A stretch of 64,000 nt of DNA. Origin: Congregibacter variabilis (lineage in GTDB: Bacteria; Pseudomonadota; Gammaproteobacteria; Pseudomonadales; Halieaceae). The notes below the pieces were generated by a model. It did not search any database. It was not told where the DNA came from and saw nothing but the letters and a program-made list of their open reading frames with translations. The stretch covers positions 3,348,001 to 3,412,000 of the forward strand of contig NZ_CP136864.1 of assembly GCF_045689235.1 (NCBI RefSeq). The letters are read 5' to 3'. The number at the start of each line of letters is the position of its first letter. Positions within the stretch are counted from its first letter, which is position 1. The position numbers were made by a program, and so were the translations under genes. Shown here piece by piece: positions 17,275 through 24,784 of this stretch.

Positions 17275-18567
17275 GTGAGATCGCTCAAACAAGCTGCAAT
17301 TCCATTGTTTTTTGACCGGCCCGACAGCGGCGAACGGGCTGTGCTTGTCAATATCAGCCTGGATAACGATGGCGGCGGTATTGATCCGCGGGAATTTGAA
17401 GCTCTGGTTATTTCTGCCGGTGGTGATCCGGTAGCGCTGGTCACTGGCCATCGCAGTACCCCCAAAGCCCGAACGTTTGTGGGCAGTGGCAAACTGGAAG
17501 AGATAGGTGAAGTGCTTCGGGCGGAAGATGCTTCCCTGGTGATTTTTAATCACAGTCTGAGTCCCAGTCAGGAGCGTAATCTAGAGGCGGAGCTCAAGGC
17601 ACGAGTACTTGATCGTACGGGTCTCATTCTGGACATTTTTGCCCAGCGTGCGAGAACGCATGAAGGCAAGCTCCAGGTAGAGCTTGCGCAGTTAAGGCAC
17701 ATGAGCACCCGTCTTGTGCGAGGTTGGACGCACCTTGAGCGTCAAAAGGGTGGCATCGGTATGCGTGGGCCCGGTGAGACTCAGTTGGAGACAGACCGTC
17801 GATTGCTGCGGGCGCGTATTAAGGCTATTTCTGCTCGCCTGGATCGTGTTCGACGTCAGCGAGGACAGGGTCGCAGGTCGCGACAGCGAGCGGAGCTCTC
17901 TACCGTCGCGCTGGTGGGATATACCAACGCTGGCAAGTCGACCTTGTTTAACACTCTGACTGGCTCAAAGGTATATGCAGCGGATCAGTTGTTTGCGACC
18001 CTCGACCCCACGCTGCGCCGTCTGGAGGTCGACAATCTGGGCCCTGTGGTACTCGCTGATACTGTGGGTTTTATCGCCCGATTGCCTCATGGTTTAGTGG
18101 AGGCGTTTAAGGCCACGCTGGAAGAGACCCGCGAGGCCGATCTTCTGCTGCATGTGGTGGACGCCGCCAGTGAGGACCGGGACGACAATCGTCGTGAGGT
18201 TCATGCGGTGTTGGAGGAGATTGGCGCCGATGAACGGCCGGTGCTTGAGATCTACAACAAGATCGACTTGCTGGAAATGCAGCCGCGCATTGACCGCGAT
18301 GATGAGGGGCGACCCTATCGAGTGTGGGTCAGTGCGCAAAAGGGGCTGGGTTTGGACCTGGTTCTGGAGGCCCTGGCGGAACGTCTGGGTGAAGATGTAC
18401 TGGCGCAGGATGTTGAACTGCGTCCTGACCAAGCGAAATTGCGCGCGGCGTTGTACGCCATGGGTGCAGTGGAGCACGAAAAGTTTGGCGACGATGGTAG
18501 TGCGCACTTGCAAGTGCGCCTGCCGCGTTCGGACTGGGAAAGACTGATTTCCCGGGACGGAGCCTAA
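17275..18567 (+). CDS. hflX: ribosome-associated GTPase HflX
   Basis: 430 residues from GTG 17275; TTG 17305 (LFFDRPDSGERAVLV) aligns better with the E. coli N-terminus and is a fair alternative. HflX splits stalled or heat-damaged 70S ribosomes. The N-terminal HflX domain contains FVGSGKLEEI and DRTGLILDIFAQRARTHEGK; the glycine-rich MRGPGETQLETDRR is followed by G1 GYTNAGKSTLFN, G3 DTVGF and G4 NKID. It lies 44 bases after hfq, the standard neighbour. Confidence 0.96.
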   Translation: MRSLKQAAIPLFFDRPDSGERAVLVNISLDNDGGGIDPREFEALVISAGGDPVALVTGHRSTPKARTFVGSGKLEEIGEVLRAEDASLVIFNHSLSPSQERNLEAELKARVLDRTGLILDIFAQRARTHEGKLQVELAQLRHMSTRLVRGWTHLERQKGGIGMRGPGETQLETDRRLLRARIKAISARLDRVRRQRGQGRRSRQRAELSTVALVGYTNAGKSTLFNTLTGSKVYAADQLFATLDPTLRRLEVDNLGPVVLADTVGFIARLPHGLVEAFKATLEETREADLLLHVVDAASEDRDDNRREVHAVLEEIGADERPVLEIYNKIDLLEMQPRIDRDDEGRPYRVWVSAQKGLGLDLVLEALAERLGEDVLAQDVELRPDQAKLRAALYAMGAVEHEKFGDDGSAHLQVRLPRSDWERLISRDGA

Positions 18568-18614
18568 TCGCGGTAGCGGGTTTCATAGTTAGCCATATGG
18601 TGAGCTTGAGATTT

Positions 18615-18623
18615 TGCTAGAAT
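18615..18623 (+). promoter_or_regulatory. extended -10 promoter before hflK
   Basis: TGCTAGAAT is an extended -10 (TG-N-TATAAT type, 5/6) 30 bases before the hflK start. No clear -35 is visible 17 bases upstream. It would allow hflKC to be expressed apart from hfq-hflX. Confidence 0.4.
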
Positions 18624-18652
18624 GCCGCGCTTGTTGTTTGAGGAGATAGAGC

Positions 18653-19801
18653 ATGTCCTGGAATGAACCGGGTGGCGGTAATAATTCACGCGACCCTTGG
18701 GGTGGCGGAAATCAAGGTCCCCCGGATCTTGATGAAGCTCTTAAGAAGCTGCAGCAACGCTTGGGTGGTCTGTTTGGCGGATCCAAAGGCGGTGGTGGCG
18801 GTGGTGGTGGCGCTTCAGCGTCGTTCTTCATCGTTCTGCTTTTGGGTGCTGCCATAGTCTGGGCACTCATGGGTTTGTATCAGATTGATGAGCAGGAGCG
18901 CGCCGTGGTACTGCGTTTTGGCAAGTATCACTCCACAGCGCGACCGGGTTTGCAGTGGAACCCGCCTCTGATCGACGAAGTTATTCGGGTCAACACCACC
19001 AAGGTTCGCGCGGCAAGCTTTCGCGAGATCATGCTGACCCAGGATGAAAACATCGTCGAGGTAAAGATGTCCGTTCAATACATCATCGATGATGTAAAGA
19101 ACTATGTCTTACAGGTGCGAGAGCCTGAGAACTCCCTGCAGCAAGCGGCCAAGAGTGCGCTTCGACATGTAGTGGGTGGCATGACCATGGATCTGGTGCT
19201 AACAGAAGGCCGGACACGCATCGCTACCGAAGTAGATGATCGTCTGCAGGATTATTTGACGAGTTACACCACAGGTATCCGCTTGTCCGCAGTCAACGTC
19301 GATGATTCCAAGCCGCCATCTCAGGTTCAGGCAGCCTTTGACGATGTGATCAAGGCTCGAGAGGACGAGGAGCGCGTAAAGAACGAAGCGCAGTCCTACG
19401 CTAACGGCATCGTGCCTGAAGCTCGTGGTCAGGCGCAGCGCCAAATTGAAGAAGCGAGCGCTTATCGTGAGCAGGTGATTGCGAAGGCAGAAGGTGAAGC
19501 CGATCGTTTCAGCAATCTGCTGGCCGCGTACCGAAAGGCGCCAGTGGTGACGCGAGAGCGTCTGTATCTTGATGCGGTGCAAAACGTACTCGCCAATACC
19601 AGCAAGATCATGGTGGATGTTGAGGGCGGTAATAACGTGATGTATCTGCCGCTCGATAAGCTGGGAACCAGTACTACGCCTACGCGTGGTGGCGCGCCTA
19701 TGAGCATCAATACAAGTAATATTCGTGAGCTGACGGATGCGGTGACGGAGCAGTTGCGCCGTGATGCTGCCGCCCAGCAAGCGCGTCGGGGAGGGCGTTG
19801 A
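18653..19801 (+). CDS. hflK: FtsH protease modulator HflK
   Basis: 382 residues. HflK and HflC form a large cage around FtsH in the inner membrane, facing the periplasm. The N-terminus is cytosolic and very rich in Gly and Asn (GGGNNSRDPWGGGN; later a Gly run near 44-52). One transmembrane segment (about 56-76) is followed by an SPFH/band-7 domain (AVVLRFGKYHSTARPGLQWNPP) and a helical region (about 240-300). Only 1 base separates it from hflC, so they are co-translated. Confidence 0.97.
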   Translation: MSWNEPGGGNNSRDPWGGGNQGPPDLDEALKKLQQRLGGLFGGSKGGGGGGGGASASFFIVLLLGAAIVWALMGLYQIDEQERAVVLRFGKYHSTARPGLQWNPPLIDEVIRVNTTKVRAASFREIMLTQDENIVEVKMSVQYIIDDVKNYVLQVREPENSLQQAAKSALRHVVGGMTMDLVLTEGRTRIATEVDDRLQDYLTSYTTGIRLSAVNVDDSKPPSQVQAAFDDVIKAREDEERVKNEAQSYANGIVPEARGQAQRQIEEASAYREQVIAKAEGEADRFSNLLAAYRKAPVVTRERLYLDAVQNVLANTSKIMVDVEGGNNVMYLPLDKLGTSTTPTRGGAPMSINTSNIRELTDAVTEQLRRDAAAQQARRGGR

Positions 19802-19802
19802 T

Positions 19803-20678
19803 ATGACAGGTCGTTCATTAACGCTAGTTGTACTGGCATCTTTGGTGATGCTTGTGGCGAGTAACTCGCTCTATGTCATCAAGGAAACAGAGCGCGGAGT
19901 GCTTCTGAAGTTTGGTGAGGTTGTAAACCCAAATCTAGAGCCCGGCTTGCACGTAAAAGTGCCTTTTGTGAACAACGTGAGGAAGTTCGAGGGTCGAATT
20001 GTGACGCTGGATTCTCAGCCTGAGCGATTCTTTACCCAGGAGCAAAAGGCCCTGATTATCGATTCCTACGCCAAGTATCGAATTGCGGACACCGCGACTT
20101 TCTATACAGCAACCAATGGTGAGGAGTCTCGCGCTGCGGGACTGCTGGCGCAACGGATTAACAACCGGCTGAGAAACCAGGTTGCTACTCGTACCATTCA
20201 GGAAGTTGTGTCCGGCGAGCGAGATCAGCTCATGGAGACAATTACCCGTGAATTGGACGTCGTAGCTCGGGAAGAGCTGGGTATTGAAATTGTCGATGTA
20301 CGAGTGAAGCAGATTGATCTTCCCCCGGAAGTGTCAGAATCGGTATATCGACGAATGAATGCAGAGCGAGAGAAAGAAGCTCGAGAGCGTCGTTCTCAGG
20401 GTCAGGAGCTTGCAGAGGGTATTCGCGCTGCAGCGGACCGAGAGGTTACCGTTATCAGCGCTAACGCCTATCGTGAGGCCCAGCAGCTTCGCGGTCAGGG
20501 TGACGCGGAAGCCACTCGGATCTACGCAGACGCCTTTGGTGATGACCCGGAGTTCTACTCGTTCACTCGCAGTCTGCAGGCCTATCAGGATTCGTTCCAA
20601 AGCAGCGGCGATATTATGCTTGTGCGCCCTGACAGCGAGTTCTTCCGCTACTTGAAGGACTCAAGCGGAGGCAAATAA
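19803..20678 (+). CDS. hflC: FtsH protease modulator HflC
   Basis: 291 residues from ATG 19803, the second of the hflKC pair. A single N-terminal membrane segment (about 6-22) leads into an SPFH domain (ETERGVLLKFGEVVNPNLEPGLHVKVPF) and a helical C-terminal part (REKEARERRSQGQELAEGIRAAADREV). It forms the periplasmic cage with HflK. Length is close to E. coli HflC (334, with a longer tail). A GC-rich hairpin without T-run follows at 20685-20700. Confidence 0.97.
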   Translation: MTGRSLTLVVLASLVMLVASNSLYVIKETERGVLLKFGEVVNPNLEPGLHVKVPFVNNVRKFEGRIVTLDSQPERFFTQEQKALIIDSYAKYRIADTATFYTATNGEESRAAGLLAQRINNRLRNQVATRTIQEVVSGERDQLMETITRELDVVAREELGIEIVDVRVKQIDLPPEVSESVYRRMNAEREKEARERRSQGQELAEGIRAAADREVTVISANAYREAQQLRGQGDAEATRIYADAFGDDPEFYSFTRSLQAYQDSFQSSGDIMLVRPDSEFFRYLKDSSGGK

Positions 20679-20703
20679 AGCCGCGCCCGGCTCGCCGGGC
20701 CTG

Positions 20704-20768
20704 TGCTAAAATCCGTCAACCGTGGAGGATGATGTGCTGATGAAGCACGTCCAAATCCACGGTTTTTT
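20704..20768 (+). ncRNA. candidate short RNA or attenuator hairpin before the yjeT homologue
   Basis: An extended -10 TGCTAAAAT (20704-20712) is followed, at the expected +1 distance, by a 9-bp stem AACCGTGGA (20718-20726)/TCCACGGTT (20756-20764). Inside is a second hairpin GTGCT/AGCAC (20734-20748), and a run of six T (20763-20768) closes it. It would give an RNA of about 50 bases, or act as an intrinsic terminator/attenuator for DUF2065-hisZ-purA. No -35 is visible. GGAGG and several ATG triplets lie inside, so a leader peptide is possible too. Confidence 0.5.
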
Positions 20769-20782
20769 CTTGGGGGAGTGTT

Positions 20783-20977
20783 TTGCAGGAATTTTGGCAG
20801 GTATTTCCCGTTGCTCTGGCGCTGGTCTTCGTTATTGAGGGCTTGTTGCCTTTTATCAGTCCGGGACGCTGGCGTTCCATGATTGCGACCGTCGCTCAGC
20901 TGGATGACTCAGCTATTCGACGGTTTGGGCTTGGTAGCATGCTGTTTGGCGTCGTGATGTTGTATCTGGTGCATTAA
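20783..20977 (+). CDS. DUF2065 small membrane protein (YjeT-like)
   Basis: 64 residues from TTG 20783, with GGGGGAG upstream. Two hydrophobic segments (about 6-26 and 47-63) flank a short polar part with SPGRWRSMIATVAQLDDSAIRRFGL, the conserved DUF2065 pattern. YjeT of E. coli (65 residues) holds the same position between hflC and purA. Function unknown. It is the first gene after the hairpin element and lies 2 bases before hisZ. Confidence 0.9.
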   Translation: MQEFWQVFPVALALVFVIEGLLPFISPGRWRSMIATVAQLDDSAIRRFGLGSMLFGVVMLYLVH

Positions 20978-20979
20978 AA

Positions 20980-22188
20980 GTGGAAAAGCAAAGCCCCGCG
21001 CGGGCATGGCAATTGCCCGACGGTATCGATGAGCTTCTGCCCGATGCCGCGGCGCAAGTCGAACATCTTCGTCGAAGTCTATTGGACTGTGCGTCCCGTT
21101 GGGGCTATCGCCTGGTTACGCCTCCGATGGTGGAGTTCACAGATTCTTTGCTGGTTGGCGTGGGAGAGGATCTCGACTTGTTGACCTTTAAGGTTCCCGA
21201 CCAGGTCACGGGTCGGATGTTGGGGTTGCGTGCTGATATGACGCCCCAGGTCGCGCGCATGGATGCTCATAGTCTTAATGGGGATCAGGTAAACCGTTTG
21301 TGTTATGCCGGCTCAACACTACACACCCGGTCCGGCTCTCTGGCGGCGTCGCGTTCACCCCTGCAGCTTGGCGCAGAGTTGTATGGCGCAAAAGGCCTTT
21401 CTGCAGATATTGAGGTCATTGCCTTGATGTTGAGCATGCTCGATGTAGCCGGTGTTGAGATAGGTCGGGACTTAACGCTGGACCTGGGTCACGGCGACAT
21501 CTTTAAACACGTTCTTGCCGCCAGTGGAGCTGCTGATGCAGGCATTGAGTCCGCAATATTCGATGCGCTACAGCGAAAATCCCGGCCTGATCTTGAGCGC
21601 TTGTTAGAGCAGCTTCCTACGGGATCCAGTGCAGGCCTGTGCGCGTTACTCGACATGCACGGTGATCTGGAAGTGCTGGATCGCGCTGAGACAGAGCTTG
21701 CGGACGCCGCGCCAGAAATTCGCGGGTCGCTTAAGGAGCTTAGAGAATTGTCTACGGCTCTTCAGGCTCGCTATCCCGAGGTGTCCTTGTACGTCGACCT
21801 GGCTGAATTACGCGGTTATCGCTATCACACCGGCGTTGTGTTTGCTGTTTATACCCGTGGCTTGGGTGAGGCGCTGGCCCGGGGTGGGCGCTACGACAAC
21901 GTGGGTAAGGTATACGGAAGGGCGCGGCCCGCTACTGGTTTTGCGACGGACTTGCGTCTTCTCGCCGCGCAGCTGGCAACAAGAGAGACGGCACAGGATG
22001 CCATCGCGGCACCTGACCTGGAAGATGAGACCCTGCAAGAAGCAGTACGCGCGCTTCGATCAGCAGGGGAGACGGTCATCGTCATGCTCGACGGTGAAAC
22101 TGATTCCCGCTGTTCGCGGGAAATGACAAAAATTGATGGACAGTGGCAGCCCCAATTACGGCGCGAGTCACTCGGTGGAGAAGGATAG
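20980..22188 (+). CDS. hisZ: ATP phosphoribosyltransferase regulatory subunit
   Basis: 402 residues from GTG 20980. HisZ is a histidyl-tRNA-synthetase-like protein without charging activity that joins short-form HisG to make the first histidine-pathway enzyme. Class II synthetase features are present (PPMVEFTDSLL, LRADMTPQVARM, the YHTGVVFAVYTRG and ALARGGRYDNV blocks), and there is no anticodon-binding domain. Its presence implies a short HisG elsewhere. It lies between the yjeT homologue and purA, as in pseudomonads; E. coli has no hisZ. Confidence 0.94.
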   Translation: MEKQSPARAWQLPDGIDELLPDAAAQVEHLRRSLLDCASRWGYRLVTPPMVEFTDSLLVGVGEDLDLLTFKVPDQVTGRMLGLRADMTPQVARMDAHSLNGDQVNRLCYAGSTLHTRSGSLAASRSPLQLGAELYGAKGLSADIEVIALMLSMLDVAGVEIGRDLTLDLGHGDIFKHVLAASGAADAGIESAIFDALQRKSRPDLERLLEQLPTGSSAGLCALLDMHGDLEVLDRAETELADAAPEIRGSLKELRELSTALQARYPEVSLYVDLAELRGYRYHTGVVFAVYTRGLGEALARGGRYDNVGKVYGRARPATGFATDLRLLAAQLATRETAQDAIAAPDLEDETLQEAVRALRSAGETVIVMLDGETDSRCSREMTKIDGQWQPQLRRESLGGEG

Positions 22189-22190
22189 AG

Positions 22191-23483
22191 ATGAGCCGGA
22201 ATGTGGTAGTGCTGGGCACCCAGTGGGGCGACGAAGGTAAGGGCAAGATCGTTGATCTGTTGACTGACCGCGCCGAAGCGGTAGTGCGATTTCAGGGTGG
22301 ACACAACGCCGGCCATACCTTGGTCTGCGACGGTGAGAAAACCGTATTGCACCTGATTCCTTCGGGTATTCTCAGGGCCAACGTCATTTGTTGTATTGGC
22401 AACGGTGTAGTGCTGGCACCGGATGCTCTGCTCAAAGAGATCCTCGAGCTTGAGGAGCGGGACGTTCCGGTGCGAGAGCGCCTGCGAATTTCCCCAGCCT
22501 GTCCATTGATTCTTCCATACCACGTTGCCCTGGATAAAGCTCGGGAAGTACGCCGCGGCGCAGATAAAATTGGCACCACAGGTCGTGGTATCGGACCCGC
22601 TTATGAAGACAAGGCGGCGCGACGAGGACTGCGTTTGGGCGACCTGCAGGACCCCGCGCGCTTTGAACGCAAGCTGCGAGATGTTATGGAGTACCACAAT
22701 TTCCAGCTGGAGAATTATTACAAAGTTGACACGGTTGATGTCGAGGAAGTCTTGCAGTCCAGCTTGGCGCTTGGGGAGCAGTTACTGCCAATGATGGCGG
22801 ACGTGACTACGATGCTTCATGAGTTCCGCGCTGAGTCTCGAAGTATTCTTTTTGAAGGTGCTCAGGGCTCGCTTCTGGATATCGATCACGGCACCTATCC
22901 ATTTGTGACCAGTTCCAACACCACGGCCGGTGGTACAGCCACGGGGTCAGGCTTTGGCCCTTTATATCTCGACTATGTCTTGGGCATCACCAAGGCCTAC
23001 ACCACGCGGGTGGGCTCGGGTCCTTTCCCCACCGAGCTGTTTGACGAGACCGGAGAGCACCTTGCAAGCCGGGGCCACGAGTTTGGCGCAACCACTGGAC
23101 GCCCCAGACGCTGTGGCTGGTTTGACGCGGTTGCTTTGCGCATTGCGGTAAACATCAACTCTGTCAGTGGTATATGCCTGACCAAGCTTGATGTCCTGGA
23201 CGGCCTTGAAGCTATCAAGATCTGCGTTGGCTATACCAATGCGGCGGGAGAAACGGTCGCCAATCCCATGGACTCAGATGACTATGAAGGCTTGGTTCCC
23301 GTTTACGAGACGGTTCCGGGTTGGACTGAGTCGACCCTGGGGGCAAAGACTCTTGAGGAATTGCCCAAAGCCGCACGCGACTACATCACAACGATTGAAA
23401 CCGTAGTCGGTGCACCTATCGATATCATTTCTACCGGCCCTGATCGCATGGAGACAATCATTCTCCACGATCCGTTTAGCTAG
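22191..23483 (+). CDS. purA: adenylosuccinate synthetase
   Basis: 430 residues from ATG 22191, 2 bases after hisZ. PurA joins IMP and aspartate with GTP in the first committed step to AMP. The N-terminal P-loop GTQWGDEGKGK, the GHNAGHT block, IGTTGRGIGPAYEDK, FEGAQGSLLDIDHGTYPFVTSSN and the C-terminal ISTGPDRMETI are all intact. Length matches E. coli (432). Coupling to hisZ puts purine and histidine branch genes in one transcript; the pathways share AICAR and ATP. Confidence 0.98.
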   Translation: MSRNVVVLGTQWGDEGKGKIVDLLTDRAEAVVRFQGGHNAGHTLVCDGEKTVLHLIPSGILRANVICCIGNGVVLAPDALLKEILELEERDVPVRERLRISPACPLILPYHVALDKAREVRRGADKIGTTGRGIGPAYEDKAARRGLRLGDLQDPARFERKLRDVMEYHNFQLENYYKVDTVDVEEVLQSSLALGEQLLPMMADVTTMLHEFRAESRSILFEGAQGSLLDIDHGTYPFVTSSNTTAGGTATGSGFGPLYLDYVLGITKAYTTRVGSGPFPTELFDETGEHLASRGHEFGATTGRPRRCGWFDAVALRIAVNINSVSGICLTKLDVLDGLEAIKICVGYTNAAGETVANPMDSDDYEGLVPVYETVPGWTESTLGAKTLEELPKAARDYITTIETVVGAPIDIISTGPDRMETIILHDPFS

Positions 23484-23847
23484 AGCTGGACCACCAGACC
23501 GATCAGAGCTACGTAGCGACTTGAAACTAAAGGTTCATCGCGTATTAGCGGGATACTGCTTTTACGAGTGCCACTCCAAAGGCACACCGGTGTGCGGCCC
23601 GACCCCGCTTTACTCGAGCTGCTCGTGTATCTCCATTGGCGTCAGCGCAGTAAACAGCGCACTCGACGGGCGCTCGAGCAAAGCGGCGCCGAGCCACTAG
23701 GAGTCTTCAGGACAGCTTACTGACGAAACAGCGCCCGAACATCGCACTGATCAGGCCGGGCAGGCGGTAGTCCAGTGAAGCCCAGTGAAGCCCAGTGAAG
23801 CCCAGGGTCGCCGGGCTGCATCTGATGGCTACGAGTCGTTTTCGGTT
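23484..23847. other. 364-bp gap after purA
   Basis: Between purA and the convergent AraC-type gene I find no convincing gene, tRNA or strong terminator. The open frames here are short and resemble nothing. The one clear element is a 10-bp tandem repeat at 23772-23805. Confidence 0.6.
23772..23805. repeat. 10-bp tandem repeat
   Basis: CCAGTGAAGC is repeated three times without error, followed by CCAG. It lies 43 bases beyond the end of the AraC-type gene. The 10-bp period is close to one DNA turn. Confidence 0.85.
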
Positions 23848-24543
23848 CTAGTGGTACATTTGCCGATAGTCGCTGTAGCTCAGCCCTGTCCAGCGTCGAA
23901 AGGCGCGATAGAAACTGTTGACCTCTAAATAGCCTAATTCGTCTGCCAGACACTTTCCCGGTAGCCAGCGTGCCCGCAAGCGTGATTCGCAGCGATACTG
24001 TCGCGCCCGATCCAGGAGAAACTGATAGCTGGTGTGGTCGCTGCGAAGACGCCGGCGCAGCGTGGTACAGCTGATACCAAGACTCTCTGCGACGCTTTCT
24101 GCGCGAACTCTCGATAGATCACCATCCAGCAATATGCGCAGCACACGGTCTGTAGTGCGCGACAGCGGGAGGTATCTGGCTTCGTCGTCCTGCAAACTGG
24201 CACTGGAACTGTTACAGGGGGTGCGGTGATGCACCTTTTGGCGTAGCGCTGGGCAATTTGGGGATTGTTGAGCGTTGGGGTTAAGGCTGGTGCCTTTACC
24301 CAAATCATGTCGGGCGAAAGCCTCCCAGCGGCCCGGCGTGCTTGGGGTTGATACAAAAGCGGGCGGTAGGATGCCGGCAGTCTGATTATCAGGTGGTAGG
24401 CCTTGGGGAATGTCGTGATGTGCCACGGGCTTTTGTCTGGCATTCAAGGCAGAGCTTGCGACAGCTTTTGAAACATCGCGCGAAACCGGGCGCGAAATAG
24501 AACGTGAAACTGCGAGTGGAACGGGGTATGAGAGTTGGGTCAT
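23848..24543 (-). CDS. AraC-family transcriptional regulator
   Basis: 231 residues. The C-terminal 100 residues are an AraC-type double helix-turn-helix: VRAESVAESLGISCTTLRRRLRSDHTSYQFLLDRARQYRC followed by ADELGYLEVNSFYRAFRRWTGLSYSDYR. The first 125 residues are low in structure, rich in Ser, Pro and Gln, and resemble no ligand-binding domain, so the signal sensed is unknown. Most relatives (OruR/ArgR-like) have a longer N-terminal domain of about 200 residues; this could be a shortened one. No obvious target gene adjoins it. Confidence 0.8.
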   Translation of the reverse strand: MTQLSYPVPLAVSRSISRPVSRDVSKAVASSALNARQKPVAHHDIPQGLPPDNQTAGILPPAFVSTPSTPGRWEAFARHDLGKGTSLNPNAQQSPNCPALRQKVHHRTPCNSSSASLQDDEARYLPLSRTTDRVLRILLDGDLSRVRAESVAESLGISCTTLRRRLRSDHTSYQFLLDRARQYRCESRLRARWLPGKCLADELGYLEVNSFYRAFRRWTGLSYSDYRQMYH

Positions 24544-24731
24544 CGATGCCTCCTTGCTCGATTCGAATTCTCCAGCGGTGTCTGCCTATAAAGTGCCTGG
24601 CAGCCCTTGCGGCCCACAACCGGGCGTCTGGAGTCTTGCTGTCTCGTCATCATCCTTGATGTTGAGGTGCCTGAAGCACAGAACCAGCTTAGCAAAGATC
24701 CACGAGATGAAAAGTCTCCCTGTCCTTGAAC

Positions 24732-24753
24732 GGCCGTAAATGATTTAACGGCC
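24732..24753 (-). terminator. hairpin after the M48 protease gene
   Basis: GGCCGT and ACGGCC pair around an AT-rich centre with a further AAA/TTT pairing and one bulged base. It lies about 30 bases past the stop of the minus-strand protease gene. The following sequence has no strong T-run, so termination is uncertain. Confidence 0.35.
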
Positions 24754-24784
24754 TGATGGCAGCTGCCACTTTGCCCGGTGACGG

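Noticed and set aside
20685..20700. GCCCGG/CCGGGC hairpin after hflC as a terminator
   Set aside because: The stem is strong but no T-run follows; it may stabilise the hflC mRNA end, so I did not call it a terminator.
23484..23771. Possible gene or pseudogene after purA
   Set aside because: Open frames are short, with no family motif or ribosome site; the tract looks like ordinary spacer.
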